Assembly (NCBI GenBank): GCA_017554405.1
Contig: JAFZIK010000017.1
Span: 1-63,283, forward strand
From: Clostridia bacterium
GTDB taxonomy: Bacteria > Bacillota > Clostridia > Oscillospirales > Acutalibacteraceae
Length of the DNA: 63,283 bases
Direction: 5' to 3'
Under the pieces are notes generated by a model, which was not told the DNA's origin, did no database searches, and worked only from the letters and a program-made list of their open reading frames with translations. The stretch's first letter is position 1, and every line of letters begins with the position of its first letter. Position numbers and translations under genes: made by a program. Positions 27,456-35,399 of this stretch are shown here, piece after piece.

Positions 27456-29291
27456 TTATACCTCGTCAATAAAAAATTTTTTATACCAGATAAGGAAAGA
27501 GAATATAACGTAGATCTTTTTACCGTTTTTTGCGGCGCCGCTGTGGTGATCGTCAAGCATACGGTTTATCTTTACCGTATCAAAGAACTCAGCCGCATAA
27601 TCGCTTGTAAAGGTCTCTTTTACCTCTTTATAATACTTATCCTCTTTTATCCAGTTGCCGAAAGGCACCGGGAAACCGAGCTTGCGGCGCTTAGCCCACT
27701 CCTCGGGTATGCATTTTTCGGCGACCCGCCTGAAAATATACTTGGTCTGATTATCGCAAACAAGATATTTGCTCGGTATTTTTCTTGCAAGCGAGAATAC
27801 CTCTTTATCAAGGAAAGGCACCCGCAGTTCAACGCTGTTTGCCATAGACATCTTATCGGCTTTAAGCAGGATATCGTGCGGCAGCCAGAAGTTGAGATCG
27901 ATATACATTTTGCGAAGCACGTCGTCCTTGCCCTTTACCTCGTTATAATAAGGCGTGCAAAGGTCGAACGGGCTTTTATCGCTCTTATATCCATGCTTCA
28001 GTATACCGTTTACCTCATCCGGCAAAAACATCTCGGTCTTATTATAGTAACGGCGGGATAACTCCTTGCCGTATTTTTCAATAAAATGCTTGCCCTTAAA
28101 GTAAGGAAGCGGGCGACAAACGGCGGCAAGCCCCTTACGCAAAAAGAGCGGTATTTTAAGATAACGCTTTGCCGCGCCCTGAACGTTATATTCGTTATAT
28201 CCGCCGAACATTTCATCGGCGCCCTCGCCCGAGAGCACCACCTTAACCTTGGTTCGCGCCAGCCGGCTTAAAAAGTAAAGCGGAACGGCGCTCACGTTGG
28301 CGCTCGGCTCATCAAGGTGATACTGAACGGTAGGCAGTATATCGAAAAATTCATCGCCCGAAATGGTCTTTGAAAAATGCTCAACGCCGAAATGATCGGA
28401 GAGTCCCTTGGCGTATTCTATTTCGCTGAAGCCCTTGCCCTCAAAGCCGACCGTAAAGGTTTTATTCGGTTTGGCGACCGATACCACGTAAGATGAATCA
28501 ACGCCGCCCGAAAGGTAGGAGCCGACCTCAACGTCGCTTATTTTATGGTATTCCACCGATGATTCAAGTGTTTCCTTTACAAGCTTTTCATAGTATTCGT
28601 AACTGTTTTCCTGCTTATCATAGGTAAGCTTGCTATACTGTTCTACGGTAAGCTCGCCGTTTTTATAAACGAGAAAATGCCCCGGCATAAGCTTTTTTGT
28701 GTTCTCGAAAAAGGTTTTCTCCATATGATTCGTGCCGTAACACAAATACATTTTAAGGACCTCGCGGTCAAGCGCCTTTTTAAAACCGGGGTGGCTTAAA
28801 AAGCTCTTAATCTCACTGCCCGCCATGAAGGTAGCGCCGTCGTTATAATAATAAAACGGCTTTATACCGAAAAAGTCGCGGGCGCCGATAAGCTCACCCT
28901 TATTTATATCGTAAATGAGTATCGCAAACATACCGCGCAGGCGGTTGAAAACGTCCGTGCCGTATTGCTCATAGCCGTGAACTATTACCTCGGTATCGCT
29001 GTTGGTGGCAAAAATATGCCCCTCGGCTTTAAGCTCCTCGCGAAGCTCCATAAAGTTATATATCTCGCCGTTGAACATTACCACAACGCTTTTATCCTCG
29101 TTGTAAAGAGGTTGATCACCGCCCTTGAGGTCGATTATCGAAAGCCGGCGAAAGCCCATGGCAACGCGGTCGTCGGTATAATAACCCTCGCTGTCGGGCC
29201 CGCGGTGGACTATCCTGTCCGCCATGCCTTTTATGATTCTTTTCTTCTCTTGTTCCGCAAGTTTATCGGCAAAGCCGCAAAATCCGCACAT
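27456..29291 (-). CDS. asnB: Asparagine synthase (glutamine-hydrolysing) family protein, possibly cell-wall amidotransferase
   Basis: 611 residues. An N-terminal class II glutaminase (Cys2 of MCGFCGFADK, RIVHRGPDSEG, FNGEIYNF) is followed by the ATP-pyrophosphatase domain with the PP-loop YLSGGVDSS. The chemistry is ATP-dependent amidation of a carboxylate with glutamine nitrogen. It could be ordinary asparagine synthetase; but it lies 6 bases behind an ATP-grasp ligase and one gene behind a racemase, so an AsnH-like role, amidating D-Asp in a peptidoglycan cross-bridge as in Lactococcus, is plausible. The sequence alone does not separate the two. Confidence 0.9.
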   Translation of the reverse strand: MCGFCGFADKLAEQEKKRIIKGMADRIVHRGPDSEGYYTDDRVAMGFRRLSIIDLKGGDQPLYNEDKSVVVMFNGEIYNFMELREELKAEGHIFATNSDTEVIVHGYEQYGTDVFNRLRGMFAILIYDINKGELIGARDFFGIKPFYYYNDGATFMAGSEIKSFLSHPGFKKALDREVLKMYLCYGTNHMEKTFFENTKKLMPGHFLVYKNGELTVEQYSKLTYDKQENSYEYYEKLVKETLESSVEYHKISDVEVGSYLSGGVDSSYVVSVAKPNKTFTVGFEGKGFSEIEYAKGLSDHFGVEHFSKTISGDEFFDILPTVQYHLDEPSANVSAVPLYFLSRLARTKVKVVLSGEGADEMFGGYNEYNVQGAAKRYLKIPLFLRKGLAAVCRPLPYFKGKHFIEKYGKELSRRYYNKTEMFLPDEVNGILKHGYKSDKSPFDLCTPYYNEVKGKDDVLRKMYIDLNFWLPHDILLKADKMSMANSVELRVPFLDKEVFSLARKIPSKYLVCDNQTKYIFRRVAEKCIPEEWAKRRKLGFPVPFGNWIKEDKYYKEVKETFTSDYAAEFFDTVKINRMLDDHHSGAAKNGKKIYVIFSFLIWYKKFFIDEV

Positions 29292-29297
29292 ACAGTA

Positions 29298-30530
29298 TCA
29301 GTCCCAGTTCCAAATGAAATTTTTATACGCTTTTTTATAATTAAGACCTATTTTGAAAAGCAGGAGCTTTCGCATAATGCCGTTATCCTTTTTGTAGCGG
29401 AGCGGCTCTACACGGTGCCGCCAGATCGAGAGCGCCTTCTTCTTAAACTCTTCGTTTACGATATACTTTTTGGCGACCGATCTCGGAACAAAGGTCTCAA
29501 GCTGCACCTTATCGACCTTTTTAAACTCCATATCCTCATTCGCTATAAGGTCGCGGTATAAAACCTCTATAAGATTATACCCGCAGGGGGTTATATAATA
29601 AGAACATCTGCCCTGCCGCGCGTTTATTTCCATTACCTTATACTTTTCCTCGCGCGCATCGTATTTCATATCGAACTCGGCGAAGCCCTGATAGCCGATG
29701 CTCTCCATAAACTCAACTATCTTCTCTATCTGCTCATCCACGCCGCCATATTGGCTGTAGCCGTTTATAAGCACCGCGGCGTTGCCTATCATACGGGGGC
29801 TGTGCTCCTGAAGGCCTATCTGGGCAAATGAACAAAGTTTTACCTTTTTATCCTTGCCTACGTAAACAACCGCGTCAAAAAGATGCGAATCGTCGCCCGG
29901 TATATACTCCTGGATTATTAGCGTATCGTCATAATCGCTGTTTTTAAAGAAGCCGATTACCTTTTCGAGCTGTTCTTTATCCTTAAGCCTGTATATCTTA
30001 CGCTTGCCTTTAAAGGTGATATGCTTGAACAAAATAACATTTGCCGGTTTTACTATTATCGGATAGTTAAGGTCATCCGGTATTTCGGTATCGTTTTTGC
30101 AATCGAAATAAACCGTTTTCGGCAGATCGAGCACGCTTTCGGCATAGGTTTTATAAAACAGTTCCTTATTTACAAGGGTTCTCTGAAGCTCTACCGAAGG
30201 GTAGTTGAAATAAAATTTATCTTTAAGTGCGTCCTGATTCTTGGCGATATACTCGCCGTAGGTCTCGTTACTGCTTACGAGCAGTATCTTTTCGCCCTTA
30301 TTCTTTTCGTAATAACGGTCGAGCGCCTCTAAAAAGACCTGCTCTTCCCACATATTATCAACGTATTCCCTGTTATGGATCTTTGTGAATCTCGTATACG
30401 CGAAGGGCTTTTCGCCGGTGGTGTTGAGCGCCAGCATATCCGCCTTACGCCCCGTAAACTCATGATAACATCTTGCAAGATAATAGGCGTTGATATCGCT
30501 GCCTATTATAAGCGCTTTGAAGTTTTCCAT
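29298..30530 (-). CDS. ATP-grasp carboxylate-amine ligase, candidate D-aspartate ligase
   Basis: 410 residues. The N-terminal Rossmann-like part (FKALIIGSDINAYYLARCYHEF) and a central ATP-grasp fold (YPIIVKPANVILF, then LIIQEYIPGDDSHLFDAVVY, then AEFDMKYDAREEKYKVMEINAR with the metal-binding E-x-N) are visible. ATP-grasp ligases join a carboxylate to an amine through an acyl phosphate. The size is close to the 420-residue D-Asp ligase Aslfm of Enterococcus faecium, which adds D-Asp to the Lys side chain of peptidoglycan precursors, and the flanking racemase and amidotransferase fit that pathway. This role is inference. Confidence 0.82.
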   Translation of the reverse strand: MENFKALIIGSDINAYYLARCYHEFTGRKADMLALNTTGEKPFAYTRFTKIHNREYVDNMWEEQVFLEALDRYYEKNKGEKILLVSSNETYGEYIAKNQDALKDKFYFNYPSVELQRTLVNKELFYKTYAESVLDLPKTVYFDCKNDTEIPDDLNYPIIVKPANVILFKHITFKGKRKIYRLKDKEQLEKVIGFFKNSDYDDTLIIQEYIPGDDSHLFDAVVYVGKDKKVKLCSFAQIGLQEHSPRMIGNAAVLINGYSQYGGVDEQIEKIVEFMESIGYQGFAEFDMKYDAREEKYKVMEINARQGRCSYYITPCGYNLIEVLYRDLIANEDMEFKKVDKVQLETFVPRSVAKKYIVNEEFKKKALSIWRHRVEPLRYKKDNGIMRKLLLFKIGLNYKKAYKNFIWNWD

Positions 30531-30545
30531 ATTTATCCCCTGATC

Positions 30546-31682
30546 TTAATATTTTACCTCGGCGGTCTCGCCGTTTTCCTTATATACGCGCGGCACGCGG
30601 TTCGTAACGCTCGTTATAAGCTTATAAACGTTAACGCCCGCCTGCCTGCTTGCCTCGCGGACCGATATATTTTCGCCGAATATCTCGACCTTATCGCCCG
30701 GACGGACGCCGGTATCGACCACCGCGGAGGTAACGTCCATATAATTTACCACTATATCCCTGCGCTTGCCGCCTATATAAACGCAGGTTTTACCTATAAG
30801 CGAAAAATCCGCAAAGCCGTAAGGCATAACGGCAATATAATTCTTATCCTTGCTGTTAAACATACCGCCGTAGCCAACGCTTTCGCCCGGCTCAACCGTT
30901 TTGACCTCGAGCACCTCGGTATAAAAGCTCAAAACGTTTTTAAGCGAAAGCCCGGAAGGGCTTTCGGGCTTTTTGCCCGTAAGCCTATTAAGGAGCCTGC
31001 GCTTAAATGAGAGCGCCGGCGGAGTTTTTGCAAAGCCATACATAACTATACCGAGCCGAACGCCGTTTGCAAAATCCGGCTTTTTATGCTGTTCGAGGGT
31101 AAGCGACCTGTCTATATGAACTATATCCACTTTTTTGAGGTCTATAAGCGAGGTGCTATCGCAAAACGCGGCAAGCTGCCTTTTATAGCGTTCGCCCGAT
31201 CCGCTTGAAAGCTGGGTGAATATACCCTCAAAAAAAACGGCATCGTTTGCGTTATCCGCTATATACTTTACGTCTTCCTTATCGGTAAGCCCGAAGCGGT
31301 GCATACCGCAATCGACCTTTATATGGAACCTGATTTTTATGCCCGATCCGAGCATTTTATCAAAGTATTCCCGGCTATCTACCGTAACGGTGATACCGTT
31401 CTCTGCGGCAACGTCAAGGCCCTCAAAGCAGATAGGCTCCATTACGAGCACGGGTATATCGCGGTAGTATTCACGCACCGCCAGCGCCTCTTCAAGCGAG
31501 GAGACCGCCAGATAGTTTATACCCGCCTTTATCATGGCTCCGGCGGCATAAATACCGGCGCCGTATGCATTGGCTTTTACCACGCCGAAATAGTATTTGT
31601 AACCGCTGTATTTATCCTTTATTTCGGCGATGTTATACTTAAGCGCGTCAAGGTCCGCTTCAAGATAGGTCTTTCTGAACAT
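30546..31682 (-). CDS. alr: Alanine racemase-family PLP enzyme
   Basis: 378 residues. The fold-type III barrel signature with the PLP lysine is VVKANAYGAG near residue 35, and the catalytic tyrosine loop is SVGYGGMF in the C-terminal half. A substrate-side RIRFHIKVDCGMHRFG segment is present. GGGAGGAGAGC precedes ATG. It is the first gene of the operon from 31748. The family default is L-Ala to D-Ala conversion for peptidoglycan; in this cluster it might instead supply another D-amino acid such as D-Asp, which cannot be told from the sequence. Confidence 0.88.
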   Translation of the reverse strand: MFRKTYLEADLDALKYNIAEIKDKYSGYKYYFGVVKANAYGAGIYAAGAMIKAGINYLAVSSLEEALAVREYYRDIPVLVMEPICFEGLDVAAENGITVTVDSREYFDKMLGSGIKIRFHIKVDCGMHRFGLTDKEDVKYIADNANDAVFFEGIFTQLSSGSGERYKRQLAAFCDSTSLIDLKKVDIVHIDRSLTLEQHKKPDFANGVRLGIVMYGFAKTPPALSFKRRLLNRLTGKKPESPSGLSLKNVLSFYTEVLEVKTVEPGESVGYGGMFNSKDKNYIAVMPYGFADFSLIGKTCVYIGGKRRDIVVNYMDVTSAVVDTGVRPGDKVEIFGENISVREASRQAGVNVYKLITSVTNRVPRVYKENGETAEVKY

Positions 31683-31719
31683 GCTCTCCTCCCGGGTCGG
31701 TATAATACTTCAATTTACA

Positions 31720-31748
31720 ATTATAATATTTATTACGCTATTTGTCAA
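31720..31748 (-). promoter_or_regulatory. Consensus sigma-A promoter of the alr operon
   Basis: Minus-strand TTGACA (31748-31743), exactly 17 bp, TATAAT (31725-31720). This is a perfect consensus and predicts strong, growth-linked transcription of the six-gene unit alr, ATP-grasp, asnB, ABC pair and GGDEF. Confidence 0.9.
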
Positions 31749-31805
31749 TAGACCACAATATAATGTGTTTTTTTATATTTTTCTCTTTATTTTTTTAACT
31801 AAGTA

Positions 31806-31814
31806 TGTTATAAT
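31806..31814 (+). promoter_or_regulatory. Extended -10 promoter of rlmB
   Basis: TGTTATAAT (TGn plus TATAAT) lies 31 bases before the rlmB start. The -35 position (31786-31791, TTTATT) matches poorly, as usual for extended -10 promoters. It is divergent to the alr promoter. Confidence 0.65.
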
Positions 31815-31844
31815 GAGTTATATATCTGCAACAGGGTGAAAACA

Positions 31845-32597
31845 ATGCTCGAAAACAGCGAAAAACAATGCAATATAATATGCGGCAAAAACCCGGTGCT
31901 TGAGGCGTTGCGCTCAGGTCGCGAGGTCGACCGCCTGCTTATTGCCCACGGCGCGGATAGCGGCACCGCAAGAGAAATAATCGCGAAATGCTCAAAAAAA
32001 GGCATCCTGATAAAAGAGGTAAGCCCGCAAAAACTTGATTACTACTGCGGCGGTGCTAATCACCAGGGCGTTGCGCTGACGTTTGCAAGCCACGAATACT
32101 GCTCGGTAGACGATATACTTGCCGCCGCAAGTGCAAAGGGCGAAGACCCGTTTATTATTATTTGCGATGAAATAGAGGATCCGCACAATCTCGGCGCAAT
32201 CATACGCACCGCCGAAGTTTGCGGAGTTCACGGAATAATTATTCCGAAGCGGCGCTCGGCTTCGCTTAACGCCACCGTTTCCAAAACGAGCGCAGGCGCC
32301 CTTGAATATATGCCGGTGGCGCGCGTTACGAATATCGCCGCCGCGATCGACGATCTCAAGCAAAAGAACGTTTGGGTGTTCGGCGCGGATATGGAGGGCG
32401 AGGATTACGGTCTTACCGATTACCGCCTGCCCTGCGCGATAGTGATCGGCAACGAGGGCAGGGGCATAGGTCCTCTGGTCGCAAGAAAGTGCGATAAAAT
32501 CATCAGCCTTCCGATGCGCGGCAAAATCAACTCGCTTAACGCCTCGGTCGCCGCGGGCGTGCTGATGTATAAGGTAATGGAATGCAGAAATAAGTAA
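31845..32597 (+). CDS. rlmB: SPOUT 2'-O-methyltransferase of 23S rRNA (RlmB-like)
   Basis: 250 residues. The TrmH/SpoU family enzyme uses S-adenosylmethionine to methylate a ribose; RlmB acts on G2251 of 23S rRNA. Visible are the N-terminal substrate-binding part (IICGKNPVLEALRSGREVDRL), motif 1 region EDPHNLGAIIRTAE, motif 2 IGNEGRGIGP and motif 3 LPMRGKINSLNASVAAGVL. The ATG at 31845 is preferred with AGGGTG 8-9 bases before it; a GTG at 31836 lies inside that site. It is followed by the unusual membrane protein and metG in the same direction. Confidence 0.9.
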   Translation: MLENSEKQCNIICGKNPVLEALRSGREVDRLLIAHGADSGTAREIIAKCSKKGILIKEVSPQKLDYYCGGANHQGVALTFASHEYCSVDDILAAASAKGEDPFIIICDEIEDPHNLGAIIRTAEVCGVHGIIIPKRRSASLNATVSKTSAGALEYMPVARVTNIAAAIDDLKQKNVWVFGADMEGEDYGLTDYRLPCAIVIGNEGRGIGPLVARKCDKIISLPMRGKINSLNASVAAGVLMYKVMECRNK

Positions 32598-32615
32598 ACT
32601 TTCGGGGTATGGATT

Positions 32616-35384
32616 ATGGCAAAGAATAAAAAGGACAATATTATAATCGATTTTGAGAACCGCGACGCGGATATCGGCGAGGATCTCCTTGCCGAAAAGA
32701 ACCGGAATATACTTTCTGCTTTCGGTAACAACGCGCCGTCCGGGGTTTCTTCAATAAATACAAACGCAAACGCGGCGGGAGCGCCGCGCGTTTCTCCGCT
32801 TGAGGCGCTGAAAGCGCGTATGAAAACGGCAAACGCTTCCGGAAGCACTACCGAAGCCGCACCGGTAAAAGCACCAAAGGCAGAGGAAAAGCCGCAGGCA
32901 GCGGTCGCTTTGGAAGAAAAAAGCGAGCCGGTATCAAAACCGCCCGTTTCGGAAAACGCGCCCGACCAAAGCAGATTCGAGAAGATACTCACGCCCGCCG
33001 CAAATAAGGAAGAGGACTCTTCTGACAAGGGCCCCTCGCTCCTTGAAAAGCTAAAGCGGTATACGATAGATGAATCGGGCAAAAACGTTTCGGAAAACGA
33101 AATACCCCTTTACAAGCTTGAAAGCGTTGCCGAAATAATCAAGAACGACAGCAACAAGATAATAAACAAATTATCCGAAAAGTATAATGTTACGGTCGAT
33201 ACGCTCGGCAAAAAGACCAGCATCGATTATATCCTCGATGGATTTGAAGATACAAAGGAGCCCGAAAAGCCGGAAGCTAAACCCGCCGCGGAAGAAAAAA
33301 CTTCGGAAAAAATACCCACGCCCGAGTTCAAAAAGCTTACCTCGGAATCAAAGCAGAGATTTGAAAAGAATATTTTTGATGAACTTTTCCCCGAAAACGG
33401 TGAGAAAAAAGCCCCCACCGCAGAAGAAACGAAAAACTCCGTTCCGGATATATCGGATATAGATAATCCCGCTCAGAAGGACGGGGCGAAAGCCGATGCG
33501 CCTGCCGAAAACAACACTACCGTTCGCTTTACCCCGATAATCGATAAGACCGGAAACACCGGACGCATCAATATCAGCAGCACCACCAAGCTTATAGACA
33601 TAAAGCAGGAACTTACAAGCACAAGCGAGAGCGACCGGAAGGATTCCGAAACGCCGTTTGAAATGAGCGATTTTGATCTTTTCGCTCAAAAGGACGAGAT
33701 AACCGATCCCGCCGTGGCTAAAGCCACCTTGCGCAAGCTTGCATACAAAAAAAGGCGCAACTTTGTCACCACGGTTTTATGCGGATTATGCGTATTCGTT
33801 CTGCTGTTGTTCCTTATCCCGTTTTTATCGGACAAAATCATCAGCTCACCCGGACCCACAATGGCGTTTTGCGGCGTGCTGTTCCTTATAACCGTTCTGG
33901 CAAACGCCGATATGTTCGCCGATCTTTACAATCTGTTTAAAGGCAAGGCGAGCCACGACTGCCTGGTTTCGCTCTGCGCGATCCTCGGTATACCGTTTTG
34001 CGCGCTTTCGGCAATAGGCGGCAAGAACTCATATTATCATATTCTTCTGGCTTCGCTTATTATGTTTACAAGAGCGTTTGTAAATCTGCTTCAAACCTCC
34101 ACCACACTTTCGAATCTGCGGCAGATATCCGGCAACCGCACCAAAAACGCAGTGGCATTCATAAAGGATAACGCAACGGCGCGCGCAATGGCAAAGGACG
34201 CAATAGAAAGCGACGTTCTTATAGCCGCGCCGCGCAAGACCGAGTTTATTTCCGATTTTATGAAATATTCCTTCTTCAAAAAGAAGTTTTCCGGCAGGAT
34301 GCCGATAGTATTCACCGTAACGGCGGTCCTTGCGGCGCTCGGCTCGCTCGTATCGTTTTTATTCTACAAAAACGTTTTTGATGCGCTTACAGCCGCCGCC
34401 GTGACCTCTATGGTGGCGGCGATGCCCGCGATCTGCTTTATCGACGTTTTGCCGCTCTACTGCGCCGCAAAGAATCTTAACAAAAAGGGCGCTATGCTTG
34501 CCGGCACCTTCGGGGCGGACAGTATCGAGCTTGCCAACGCCGCGGTGGTCAAAACATCGGATATATTCCCCTCGGGCAGTATCACCCTGAGGAATTTGAA
34601 GGTCCTTTCGGAAAACGATATAGACCGCACCATAGTAAACGCGGCGGCGCTCACCGACGAGGCGGGAAGCCCGCTTGCACCGCTCTTTAACCAGATAGCC
34701 GGCACCAACGCCTCGTATAAAAAGCCCGATTCGGATACAATAAAATATGAAGAAAAGCTCGGCATATCGGGCTGGGTGGATAACAAGCTTCTGTTTATCG
34801 GCAACCGCACTCTTATGCAGGCGCACGGGATCGAGGTGCCCGATATCGAGGTGGACCATAAGATACTCAGAAGCGGCTGTTTCCCCGTTTACGTTGCAAC
34901 CGGCGGCGTTGCCTGCGCGCTTCTTGTTATAGAATACCACGCAAGGCCCGATATCCGGAAGGTGCTTTCAAAAATATCAAAGCTCGGCATAACGCTGCTT
35001 GTTGATAACTGCGATCAGAACGTAAGCGAAAAGATGATCTGCGATTATTTCGGACTTTATGAAGATTCGGTAAAGGTCATGACCAACGTTGGCGTTCATA
35101 TGTATAAGAACGCGGCGAGCGATATATCGGTTATATCCGCGCCCGCAAGCTTTAAGGGCAGCCGGTTATCCCTGCTTCGCATAATGCTCTGCGCCTCAAA
35201 CATCAGGATATCGAATATGATACTTTCGGTGCTTTACGTTTTATCCGCGGTATTCGGCGTATGGTTCTTTATAACCGGTTCCTTCGCAAGCGCCGGCGGA
35301 TTGCTCTCGGGCGGAGCTATACTCGTGTTTGAACTTCTGGCAACAATTATTACGCTTATTGCGTTCTCTGTAAAAAAACCGTAA
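32616..35384 (+). CDS. P-type-ATPase-like membrane pseudoenzyme with long disordered N-terminus
   Basis: 922 residues. Residues 1-370 are Lys/Glu/Pro/Ala-rich and mostly disordered, with one helical segment near 170-200. From about 380 there are helices at 383-403, 408-430, 447-465, 470-488, 565-585 and 590-615, a 240-residue cytoplasmic part, and two last helices at 860-882 and 890-915: the P1B-ATPase plan. The motif positions are degenerate: TM6 has MPAIC instead of CPC, then about 40 residues on AVVKTSD instead of DKTGT, GISGWVDNKLLFIGNRTLM as the N-domain, LLVDNCDQN instead of TGDN, and no GDGxND. The actuator TGE is absent. It cannot be a normal pump. It is 15 bases upstream of metG. Confidence 0.8.
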   Translation: MAKNKKDNIIIDFENRDADIGEDLLAEKNRNILSAFGNNAPSGVSSINTNANAAGAPRVSPLEALKARMKTANASGSTTEAAPVKAPKAEEKPQAAVALEEKSEPVSKPPVSENAPDQSRFEKILTPAANKEEDSSDKGPSLLEKLKRYTIDESGKNVSENEIPLYKLESVAEIIKNDSNKIINKLSEKYNVTVDTLGKKTSIDYILDGFEDTKEPEKPEAKPAAEEKTSEKIPTPEFKKLTSESKQRFEKNIFDELFPENGEKKAPTAEETKNSVPDISDIDNPAQKDGAKADAPAENNTTVRFTPIIDKTGNTGRINISSTTKLIDIKQELTSTSESDRKDSETPFEMSDFDLFAQKDEITDPAVAKATLRKLAYKKRRNFVTTVLCGLCVFVLLLFLIPFLSDKIISSPGPTMAFCGVLFLITVLANADMFADLYNLFKGKASHDCLVSLCAILGIPFCALSAIGGKNSYYHILLASLIMFTRAFVNLLQTSTTLSNLRQISGNRTKNAVAFIKDNATARAMAKDAIESDVLIAAPRKTEFISDFMKYSFFKKKFSGRMPIVFTVTAVLAALGSLVSFLFYKNVFDALTAAAVTSMVAAMPAICFIDVLPLYCAAKNLNKKGAMLAGTFGADSIELANAAVVKTSDIFPSGSITLRNLKVLSENDIDRTIVNAAALTDEAGSPLAPLFNQIAGTNASYKKPDSDTIKYEEKLGISGWVDNKLLFIGNRTLMQAHGIEVPDIEVDHKILRSGCFPVYVATGGVACALLVIEYHARPDIRKVLSKISKLGITLLVDNCDQNVSEKMICDYFGLYEDSVKVMTNVGVHMYKNAASDISVISAPASFKGSRLSLLRIMLCASNIRISNMILSVLYVLSAVFGVWFFITGSFASAGGLLSGGAILVFELLATIITLIAFSVKKP

Positions 35385-35399
35385 AAAGAGGTCTCTGAA

